A stretch of DNA of 5,698 nucleotides from an uncultured Porphyromonadaceae bacterium (GTDB lineage: Bacteria > Bacteroidota > Bacteroidia > Bacteroidales > Muribaculaceae): assembly GCA_900554265.1 (NCBI GenBank), contig USGZ01000128.1, forward strand, positions 1 through 5,698. The letters run 5' to 3'. The translations under genes and the position numbers were made by a program. Every line of letters starts with the position of its first letter. Position 1 is the stretch's first letter. The notes under the pieces are model-generated. The model was not told the DNA's origin, ran no database searches, and worked only from the letters and a program-made list of their open reading frames with translations. Below, piece by piece: positions 1 to 5,520 of this stretch.

Positions 1-54
1 TAGAGCATCTGACTGTTAATCAGAGGGTCGTTGGTTCGAGTCCATCTTGAAGCG
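1..54 (+). tRNA. tRNA-Asn (anticodon GTT), 5' end cut off by the window
   Basis: The window opens inside the D-arm. The anticodon stem TCTGA/TCAGA closes a seven-base loop CTGTTAA with anticodon GTT at 15-17. A short variable region, a T-loop TTCGAGT and the 3' acceptor strand TTGAAGC follow, with discriminator G at 54, as usual for tRNA-Asn. CCA is not encoded, so it would be added after transcription. The T-stem contains one T-T mismatch, which is slightly unusual. The 5' acceptor strand is outside the window, so acceptor pairing cannot be checked. Confidence 0.93.
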
Positions 55-63
55 CAAATAACG

Positions 64-97
64 AGCCTGATTCATTTCCGATGAGTCAGGCTTTTTT
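64..97 (+). terminator. Intrinsic terminator-like hairpin between tRNA-Asn and tRNA-Ser
   Basis: A 12-bp stem (64-75 with 81-92, one G-T wobble) closes a five-base loop TTCCG and runs directly into six T residues (92-97). This is a textbook rho-independent terminator shape. The T run ends at the base immediately before tRNA-Ser, so either termination is leaky and the two tRNAs are co-transcribed, or tRNA-Ser has a promoter that overlaps this element or the tRNA-Asn gene. Confidence 0.75.
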
Positions 98-182
98 GGA
101 GAGATGGCAGAGTGGTCGATTGCGACGGTCTTGAAAACCGCTGAGGGTCACACCTCCGGGGGTTCGAATCCCTCTCTCTCCG
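98..182 (+). tRNA. tRNA-Ser (anticodon TGA)
   Basis: This is a complete class II tRNA of 85 bases. The acceptor strands GGAGAGA (98-104) and TCTCTCC (175-181) pair perfectly, followed by discriminator G at 182. The anticodon loop CTTGAAA (130-136) shows TGA at 132-134, which reads UCN serine codons. A long variable arm with the stem GAGG/CCTC (143-146 with 153-156) is the serine-type identity feature. The T-loop is TTCGAAT with stem GGGGG/CCCTC. CCA is not encoded. The gene starts directly after the T run of the preceding hairpin. Minus-strand open frames over this gene are the familiar spurious translations of a tRNA-Ser and are not proteins. Confidence 0.97.
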
Positions 183-187
183 CAGCC

Positions 188-221
188 AAAGCAGCCCAAC
201 TGGCTGCTTTCGCTGTTTAAA
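188..221 (+). terminator. Hairpin after tRNA-Ser, copy 1 of a direct repeat
   Basis: AAAGCAGCC (188-196) and GGCTGCTTT (202-210) form a perfect 9-bp stem with the loop CAACT. The tail is CGCTGTTTAAA with only short T runs, so it would be a weak intrinsic terminator, or a stabilising 3' end for the tRNA-Ser precursor. The whole block, tail included, recurs in diverged form at 314-348, also directly after a CCCTCTCTCTCCGC segment. Confidence 0.6.
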
Positions 222-302
222 GGAGAGAGAGGAATTCGAAGGGTCCCCCGGAGGGGGTTCGTCATCGCGGAGCGCTTGCGAAGCAAGACTCCCTCTCTCT
301 CC
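222..302 (-). pseudogene. Degenerate tRNA-Ser-like segment in inverted orientation
   Basis: Read on the plus strand, GGAGAGAGAGGAATTCGAA (222-240) plus CCCCCGGAGG (245-254) matches the reverse complement of tRNA-Ser 153-181 at 28 of 29 positions, apart from a four-base insertion GGGT (241-244). The segment is 81 bases long against 85 for the real tRNA, and its two ends (222-232 and 292-302) form a perfect 11-bp inverted repeat that extends the acceptor-like pairing. Read on the minus strand, it has an acceptor-like start, a GTCTTG patch reminiscent of the anticodon arm, a variable-arm-like hairpin and a TTCGAAT T-loop. The T-stem is broken by the insertion and no proper D-arm or anticodon loop is present. 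It is probably a dead tRNA copy. Alternatives are an imperfect palindromic repeat element or a small structured RNA. Confidence 0.45.
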
Positions 303-311
303 GCCACCCCC

Positions 312-348
312 CGAAAGCAGCCCCACCCGGCTACTTTCGCTGTTTAAA
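312..348 (+). repeat. Hairpin, copy 2 of the post-tRNA direct repeat
   Basis: This block repeats copy 1 (188-221) with a few substitutions and keeps the identical 3' tail TTTCGCTGTTTAAA. The stem is CGAAAGCAGCC (312-322) against GGCTACTTTCG (329-339), an 11-bp stem with one C-A mismatch and the loop CCACCC. It lies 9 bases downstream of the second CCCTCTCTCTCC segment, the same order as in the intact tRNA-Ser unit. It may act as a weak terminator that insulates the next gene, but the T-tract is poor. Confidence 0.6.
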
Positions 349-395
349 GAAGTGAGGAATTACAATATTTTCACGCTGTTATCGGGAAAATTGTT

Positions 396-403
396 TATAT
401 TTG
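396..403 (+). promoter_or_regulatory. Bacteroidota-type -7 promoter box
   Basis: TATATTTG fits the Bacteroidota sigma-ABfr -7 consensus TAnnTTTG exactly. No good -33 TTTG box sits at the usual 19-21 base spacing; the nearest candidate, TTTTC at 368-372, is too far. Transcription would be expected to begin near 408-412, giving a leader of roughly 25-30 bases before the ATG at 437. The box overlaps the in-frame TTG at 401, which argues against that upstream codon as the start. Confidence 0.6.
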
Positions 404-436
404 CGGGCATATTGGTATCTAATACCTTCGGACTCT

Positions 437-2584
437 ATGAGGAAACTGATTTTCAGCTTGATTTTTGCTGTGGCCGGGATTGTGGCTGCGGGGCAGACTG
501 TGCAGCGCGGTATCGTGCAGGAATATAACGAGGCGGCGCCGAAGACGGCGTTGCCGGGCGTCGAGTTGCGCGTCTATCCGGCGCAGAGTACCGTGTCGGA
601 TGCTCAGGGCAGGTTCGCGCTTGAATTTCTGACGCTGAATCCCGGCGAGCGCATCAATGTGCGGCGCATCGAGAAGGACGGCTACGAGATTTTCAACAAG
701 GACGCACTGGAGCAATGGAACCTGAACCCGGACAAAGCGTTCAGCATCGTGATGTGCCGTTCGGACCGCTTCAAGCATCTGAAAGACCTCTACTACGCCA
801 ATTCCGAGGAGCGTTATAGCCGCCAATACCGCAACGCCGCGGCCAATCTACGCCGTCTGCGCGATGAGAACCGCATCCGGCAGCAGGAGTTTGCCGACAG
901 TCTGCGCAAAATCGAGGACCTCTACGCGCGCCAGCTGGAGAATCTGGACAACTACGTTGACCGCTTCGCCCGCATCGACCTGTCGGAAATCTCGGCTGCC
1001 GAGCAGGAAATCATCGCCCTGGTCCAGGATGGCAAAATCGACGAGGCCATTGCCCGCTACGACGACCTGGATATCAAGAACCGCCTGCTGAACAACATCG
1101 AGCGTCAGAACGAAGTACGCTCGGCCATTACCCAGCTACAGGCCACCGACACGGCTCTGACGGCCTCGCGCGATTCGCTCTACGCCATGGCCGAGCGTCA
1201 AATCCAAACCTTGCAACTGGCCCGCGACTACCGCAACAACGCCAAAATCCTGGACCTCTACCGCACCATAGCCGACGCAGATACCACCAATGTCGAATGG
1301 CTGCTAAAGACCGGCAATTTTCTCAGCGTTTCTATCGGCGACTATAACCTGGCACGTCGCTATATCGAGTCGGCCCTGAACAATCTTTTGCGTCAAGACA
1401 ATCCCGACGAGCTTCTTCTGGCGCTCTGCTATAATAACCTTGGCACGGTTTACGAGTCTTTGGGTGAATATGCCATTGCTGCGGAAAATTACGATAAGGC
1501 ATTGCAGATACGGCTGCGCGTTCTCGGTCCCTGGCACCCATTGGTCGCAACGTCCTACAACAATCTCGGATCTGCGCTTTATTCGCAAGCAGAATATGCC
1601 CAGGCCGATGAATACTATAATAAAGCTCTCGAAATACGCCTTGAGATATTGGGGCCGGAGCATCCCGACGTAGCCACTTCATATTATAGCCTGGGCCTTC
1701 TCTATTTCGATAAGGGCGATATGGCTAAGGCTGAGGAGTTTCACATCAAGGCCCTTGAAATAAGATTACGCTGTTTCGGACCTGACCATATAAAGGTTGC
1801 CGCTTCATACAATAGCCTCGGAACTCTCTACGGACATAAGCGGCAGTCGGCCAAAGCGATTGAATACTTCAACAAAGGCCTGGAAATAATTTCAAACATT
1901 TACGGTCCCAAGCATCCGGACGTTGCCGTCTATTATCACAATATAGGCAATGTATATTCTCAGGAGGGCGATTACACAAAATCGGCAGAATATTTCCGAA
2001 AAGCAATAGATATAAGACTTCAATACCTGCAGCCATATCAGATGACCGAGTCAAGAGCCGAAGCGGGTCTCGCCCAAGGCATACAATATTATAAAGAAGG
2101 CAACTACAAGCGCGCCAAAGATTGTCTGGGGGTCGCGATATCAGTTCTTGAGAGGAGGCATCCCGACGATTTTCAGACCTGGGATGCGATACACCTGGCA
2201 TACCTACAATCATTGATATGGTGCGCCGAGCGCGGGATAGCCGCCGCTACTGAGATTTCCGATTTCATGGCCGACAAACTATATATCGGCAGAGTATTGG
2301 ACGGCGACACAGCCGCCTCAAGACTCGGACTTGGAGGAGATTATTACGTACTCGAACTATCCGGATGGAACTTTCTGAATGATTATGATTTGAGGAAATC
2401 TTTCGAGGCACTCGACGGTCAGCCCAAAAACCTCGTATTGATGCAGGGCGACAATATCAACCGCTATAACTTTGAGAATCGAGTCGGCATGAACTTCCTC
2501 CTGCGTAGGGTCACTCAGGAGGAAAAAGCCCGGGTTGTCGAAGCCTATCGGCGGTGGAAAGAAAACAACGGCCTCAATCAATAA
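437..2584 (+). CDS. Secreted TPR protein with carboxypeptidase-regulatory-like N-terminus and PDZ-like C-terminus
   Basis: The protein has 715 residues from ATG 437. The frame stays open to a TTG at 401, but that lies in the promoter box, and starting at 437 places a signal peptide at the extreme N-terminus (MRKLIFSLIFAVAGIVAA, cleavage near 18-20). Residues 21-115 look like a carboxypeptidase-regulatory beta domain (LPGVELRVY, then TVSDAQGRFALEF). Residues 115-325 are charged and helical, probably coiled coil. Residues 332-541 contain five TPRs of exactly 42 residues, each with a Y-N-N-L-G-like start and a G-P-x-H-P-like linker; a degenerate sixth follows. Residues 612-692 read like a PDZ fold (DGDTAASRLGLGGDYYVLEL, then a helix and strands). 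No catalytic motif is seen. An extracytoplasmic scaffold or protein-binding role is inferred. Similar N-terminal architectures recur in uncharacterised Bacteroidales proteins. The gene is monocistronic, with base composition dropping in its second half. Confidence 0.88.
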   Translation: MRKLIFSLIFAVAGIVAAGQTVQRGIVQEYNEAAPKTALPGVELRVYPAQSTVSDAQGRFALEFLTLNPGERINVRRIEKDGYEIFNKDALEQWNLNPDKAFSIVMCRSDRFKHLKDLYYANSEERYSRQYRNAAANLRRLRDENRIRQQEFADSLRKIEDLYARQLENLDNYVDRFARIDLSEISAAEQEIIALVQDGKIDEAIARYDDLDIKNRLLNNIERQNEVRSAITQLQATDTALTASRDSLYAMAERQIQTLQLARDYRNNAKILDLYRTIADADTTNVEWLLKTGNFLSVSIGDYNLARRYIESALNNLLRQDNPDELLLALCYNNLGTVYESLGEYAIAAENYDKALQIRLRVLGPWHPLVATSYNNLGSALYSQAEYAQADEYYNKALEIRLEILGPEHPDVATSYYSLGLLYFDKGDMAKAEEFHIKALEIRLRCFGPDHIKVAASYNSLGTLYGHKRQSAKAIEYFNKGLEIISNIYGPKHPDVAVYYHNIGNVYSQEGDYTKSAEYFRKAIDIRLQYLQPYQMTESRAEAGLAQGIQYYKEGNYKRAKDCLGVAISVLERRHPDDFQTWDAIHLAYLQSLIWCAERGIAAATEISDFMADKLYIGRVLDGDTAASRLGLGGDYYVLELSGWNFLNDYDLRKSFEALDGQPKNLVLMQGDNINRYNFENRVGMNFLLRRVTQEEKARVVEAYRRWKENNGLNQ

Positions 2585-2666
2585 TAATGTAGACAAATGA
2601 AAATCATCCTTCCGTAGAATCCGTTGATGACTGGGTCCGGCGCTTTACGCCTTCTTGCGTGTGAGG

Positions 2667-3935
2667 TCAGAGTGTTCGGACGCGATACTTGCGGTAAGCC
2701 TTGACTCGATGGCAAATCCATACTATCGCCAGGGAGGCCAGGAAGATGAACGCGGGCATGGCGGGGTAATGGTATCGCGGACCTCCTACGGTAGCTATGG
2801 CCAGGAGAAGGTTGAGGACTATCGGCGTCAGCAGCACGAGGGCGAGCTTGCGGCGCCGGCGGCTGCGGAGCGCTATCACTGCCCCGGCTCCCGCCAGGAG
2901 GAGGAGCAGGTAATAGGGGATGGATTCAAGCACTATCTGCTTCTTTGCCCGCGCGCTGAGGGTGCCGTCAGGGCTTTTCATTATCTCGGCGGTTTCGCGG
3001 AAGAGGTTGAGGTGGTAGGAGTCGCAGAACAGCTGCATATATAGTTTGCGGGGTGCGAGGCGCGCGAATCTGCCCGGGTTTGCAAGTGCCCAGTCAAGGG
3101 CTCGCTCTTTCCAGACCGAGTCTCTCTGAAATGCATTAAAACCTGTACTGTCGGAGATATAGCCTTCGTGGCCCTCCATCAGAATCAGGCCGTTGTAGCC
3201 GCCGTCGGCGGTATCGTTGGCACCCTGCAGGGCGTTGACTCCGCCGGTATTCGCGAAGCAGAAGCGTGTGCCGCTGATTGCGCCGTTGACCAGCCAGAGC
3301 GCCGCCGTTGCCGTTACCATCATCAGAATCAGCGCTATCCAGCGTTCGGGCTTGGCGTGGGAGAGAAGCACGCATACGGCCAGCGTAAGCGCGAAAATCA
3401 TGGCTACCGGCCGGATATAGTTGGCTACTACAAGCAGCAGGCCGGCAAGAGCCATCGGGCGACCTCCGGGATATGTCGCCAGCAGCAAGGCACCACAGGC
3501 CACCGCCAGACATGGCAGGTCGCTCATATAGCCCATGACAATATAGGAATTCGATGGCAGCAGGCAGAAAAGAATCACGAACACCAGAGCCGTGCGCCGT
3601 CCGGCCATCCGGTCGACAAGGCGATAGAGAATCCACAGCAACGCGCAGTTGAAGAGCAGGTTGAGCCATAGTCCGGCAGTATCGGCGCCGCCGAGACCAA
3701 TCGCGCCGGCCAGCACGTTGATATATCCAGGATTGACGATAAAGGGCTCGATTTCAATCTGTACCGGTAGGGGATAAGCGCCGCCGGCATTGAGGCAGGT
3801 AAGCGCCAGGCGCAGGTAATAAGCCGAATCGCTGATCGGCTGCATGCCCGAAGCTTGCAAAATCAAGAATACCTGCGCCACTATCCAGAGGATGACGCAG
3901 ACAAAAGTGATTCGTGAGAGGGCGGTTCGGGGCAT
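2667..3935 (-). CDS. Polytopic GT-C type glycosyltransferase (GT39/PMT-like)
   Basis: The protein has 422 residues with about nine or ten hydrophobic segments (for example 9-28, 74-106, 116-128, 141-154, 162-191, 197-218, 339-357, 364-382 and 393-408), so it is an inner-membrane protein. After the first helix, a periplasmic loop carries SDSAYYLRLAL (35-45, candidate catalytic D36), and the pattern continues with NPGYI (69-73), YMSDLP (136-141), NYIRP (172-176) and GGPRYHYPAMP (384-394). This layout is typical of GT-C enzymes that use polyprenyl-phosphate sugars. The substrate cannot be read from the sequence. The start is ATG, without a Shine-Dalgarno, 11 bases after the stop of the upstream nuclease-like gene, so the two are probably co-transcribed. 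It converges on the TPR gene with an 82-base gap. It could instead be a related membrane protein that has lost transferase activity. Confidence 0.8.
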   Translation of the reverse strand: MPRTALSRITFVCVILWIVAQVFLILQASGMQPISDSAYYLRLALTCLNAGGAYPLPVQIEIEPFIVNPGYINVLAGAIGLGGADTAGLWLNLLFNCALLWILYRLVDRMAGRRTALVFVILFCLLPSNSYIVMGYMSDLPCLAVACGALLLATYPGGRPMALAGLLLVVANYIRPVAMIFALTLAVCVLLSHAKPERWIALILMMVTATAALWLVNGAISGTRFCFANTGGVNALQGANDTADGGYNGLILMEGHEGYISDSTGFNAFQRDSVWKERALDWALANPGRFARLAPRKLYMQLFCDSYHLNLFRETAEIMKSPDGTLSARAKKQIVLESIPYYLLLLLAGAGAVIALRSRRRRKLALVLLTPIVLNLLLAIATVGGPRYHYPAMPAFIFLASLAIVWICHRVKAYRKYRVRTL

Positions 3936-3946
3936 GTGTGCTGGGC

Positions 3947-4432
3947 TTACTGGAGTTCGGAGTAAGTGGGTAGGGCCGGCAGGAAAGTGTAGGCACTTCC
4001 TGAAAAGCGGCAGCAGTAGTGCTCCAGGCCGTTTGACACGATGAGGTAGCGCGACTGCAGCACGATGTTGTAGCGGGCAATCTGGTCGAAGACTCGCTGC
4101 GTGATTGCTACCGACGGCGCCTTATATTCGACGATTACGGCCGGCCGCAGCGTCCGGTCGAAAACCACGGTGTCGCAGCGGCGCAGGGTACGGTTCAGGC
4201 GGATGCCGTACTCGTTGGCCACAAGTCCGGCAGGATAGCCGAGCTGCGAGATAAGATAGTGGACGAAATTCTGGCGCACCCATTCCTCGGGAGTTAGCAC
4301 CAGCCATTTTCGGCGGAGAGTGTCGAAGACCTCGAAATCGCCCTTGGTCGAATCGGAATGCCGCAGCTGCAGGGGCGCCGGAGGAAGTGCCAGCGCCGGA
4401 AACGGAAAATTGTCGATATTTTCTTGCGGCAT
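3947..4432 (-). CDS. Stand-alone HsdR_N-type PD-(D/E)xK nuclease-like protein
   Basis: The protein has 161 residues from ATG 4432. The frame opens three codons earlier at a TTG (4441), but the ATG gives the better start. It is soluble with no signal peptide. It resembles the N-terminal nuclease domain of type I restriction R subunits (HSDR_N families): a helical N-terminal part with TPEEWVRQ (47-54), E74, then D87 in CDTVVFD, then E102-x-K104 in VEYKAP, followed by Q117 and Y121 in the QxxxY motif (QIARY). All expected catalytic positions are present. No helicase, specificity or methylase gene accompanies it, so classical restriction is unlikely. DNA repair or replication-linked processing is only an inference. 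Such proteins are, from memory, commonly found beside holA in Bacteroidota, as here (divergent). The membrane glycosyltransferase gene follows after 11 bases. Confidence 0.85.
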   Translation of the reverse strand: MPQENIDNFPFPALALPPAPLQLRHSDSTKGDFEVFDTLRRKWLVLTPEEWVRQNFVHYLISQLGYPAGLVANEYGIRLNRTLRRCDTVVFDRTLRPAVIVEYKAPSVAITQRVFDQIARYNIVLQSRYLIVSNGLEHYCCRFSGSAYTFLPALPTYSELQ

Positions 4433-4485
4433 GATTCGCAATTCGGGAAATTTGGCGTAAATTTACGAAAATTTTCCGACACACC
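4433..4485. promoter_or_regulatory. Divergent control region between nuclease-like gene and holA
   Basis: This 53-base region must hold the promoters of both flanking genes. It contains a perfect 12-bp palindrome CGTAAATTTACG (4456-4467) and a 10-bp palindrome GAAAATTTTC (4467-4476). TAAATTTA (4458-4465) is one base off the TAnnTTTG -7 box on both strands. For holA, a weak TTCG at 4435-4438 lies 19 bases upstream as a possible -33 box. AAATTT blocks are centred at 4450.5, 4461.5 and 4471.5, about one helical turn apart. Promoter or operator function is inferred from position and symmetry. Confidence 0.45.
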
Positions 4486-5520
4486 ATGGCAGCCGCCGCG
4501 ACCACGACATACGAAGACATCCGCAAAAGCATAAAAGCCCGAAACCTGGCGCCCGTGTACCTGTTGCATGGCGAGGAGGGCTATTATATCGATGAGTTGC
4601 TTAAGGAATTCATGGAGGTGCTTCCGGCCGACGACAGGGAGTTCAACCAATATGTGCTCCATGCCTCGGAGGTCACGCCGCGCCAGGTGACGGCGCTATG
4701 TTCGCAGGTGCCGATGATGGCCGAACGACAGGTGGTTATCCTCAAGGAAGCCCAGACCATGCGCGCCGACCAGCTCAAGCAGTTCGCCGGATATTTCGCC
4801 AACCCGATACCGACGACCTTGCTCATCGTGGCTGTCCGCGGCGCCCAGGCCAAGGGCAAGGAACTTTTCGAGGCCCTGCGCAAGGGAGGCGGCGTGGCTT
4901 TCGAATCGCGCAAAATCGCCGACTACAACGCTCCTGCCCTGATTGGACAGATTATCAAGGCCAAGGGCCTCAGTGCGGACCAGAAAGCCCTGCAGATGCT
5001 CTGCGACTATGTCGGCACCGACCTCAGCCGCTTATACAACGAAATCGAAAAACTTGCCACCTTGCTTCCGGCCGGTGGCGCCGTTACGCCCGAGGTCATA
5101 GAGCGCAATATCGGCATCAGCCGCGAGTACAACAGTTTTGAGCTTGTCGACGCTTTGGCTACCAAGAACGCCGTCAAGGCTTTCCGCATACTGGCTTATT
5201 TCCGCAGCAACCCGAAGGCGGCGCCCGTGGTGATGATTACGGCGGCGATATTCAACTTCTTCGCCGACCTGCTCACGGCATACTACAGCGCAGACAGCAG
5301 CGACAGCGGCATAATGAACGCCCTTGGCCTGCGCAACAGCTTCGCCCTGCGGCGCATACGCAGCGGCATGGCGGCATATTCGCCGGTAAAGATTGTTGAG
5401 ATTATTTCGGCCATCCGCCGCTTCGACGCCATGAGCAAGGGCGTGGGTTCGCGTCAGAACGAGCAGCAGTTGCTATACGACCTTGTCTACCACATCCTTA
5501 CCGCTCCAGGACGGCTCTAA
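4486..5520 (+). CDS. holA: DNA polymerase III subunit delta (clamp loader)
   Basis: The protein has 344 residues, the normal length for bacterial delta. Delta is part of the clamp-loader complex and opens the beta sliding clamp during replication. The N-terminus shows the family hallmark PVYLLHGEEGYYIDELL (23-39), a Walker-like position without the GKT motif, as expected because delta does not hydrolyse ATP. Further family features are the TTLLIVAV strand, an FESRKIADYNAPALIGQI segment, the helical LCDYVGTDLSRLYNEIEKLA region, NIGISREYNSFELVDAL opening the C-terminal collar domain, and a C-terminal QNEQQLLYDLVYHIL helix. The start is ATG 4486, without a Shine-Dalgarno, preceded by an AT-rich divergent promoter region. 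The 3' end overlaps the convergent glycosyltransferase by 23 bases. No truncation or frameshift is visible. Confidence 0.95.
   Translation: MAAAATTTYEDIRKSIKARNLAPVYLLHGEEGYYIDELLKEFMEVLPADDREFNQYVLHASEVTPRQVTALCSQVPMMAERQVVILKEAQTMRADQLKQFAGYFANPIPTTLLIVAVRGAQAKGKELFEALRKGGGVAFESRKIADYNAPALIGQIIKAKGLSADQKALQMLCDYVGTDLSRLYNEIEKLATLLPAGGAVTPEVIERNIGISREYNSFELVDALATKNAVKAFRILAYFRSNPKAAPVVMITAAIFNFFADLLTAYYSADSSDSGIMNALGLRNSFALRRIRSGMAAYSPVKIVEIISAIRRFDAMSKGVGSRQNEQQLLYDLVYHILTAPGRL

Noticed and set aside
72..326. Two overlapping minus-strand open frames of 84 and 73 codons across the tRNA-Ser region
   Set aside because: They are antisense translations of tRNA-Ser and its repeat (peptides of the ERGIRTPGG and RDSNPRR kind), a well-known artefact in protein databases. 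The tRNA fold explains the conservation.
401..436. TTG start that would add 12 residues to the TPR protein
   Set aside because: It overlaps the -7 promoter box and would bury the signal peptide; ATG 437 fits better.
1430..2059. Possible CRISPR-like or satellite repeat because of a 126-base period
   Set aside because: The period is the 42-residue TPR in the reading frame; the DNA copies are diverged and are explained by the protein.
2639..2651. Small hairpin GGCG-CTTTA-CGCC in the gap between the TPR and glycosyltransferase genes
   Set aside because: The stem has only four base pairs and no T run follows on either strand, so I do not call it a terminator. No other clear terminator is visible in the 82-base gap 2585-2666.
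2655..3671. Plus-strand open frames inside the membrane glycosyltransferase gene (for example 2655-3044 and 3168-3671)
   Set aside because: Their composition is low-complexity and arginine/glutamine-rich, as expected for antisense frames of a GC-rich gene, and the minus strand has a full membrane-protein pattern.
3947..4485. Possible restriction-modification or other defence island
   Set aside because: Only the nuclease-like domain is present. The neighbours are holA and a glycosyltransferase, with no methylase, specificity subunit, helicase or toxin-antitoxin pair.
4698..5141. Second long plus-strand frame inside holA
   Set aside because: It is an arginine- and glycine-rich out-of-frame shadow; the holA frame carries the recognisable family motifs from end to end.
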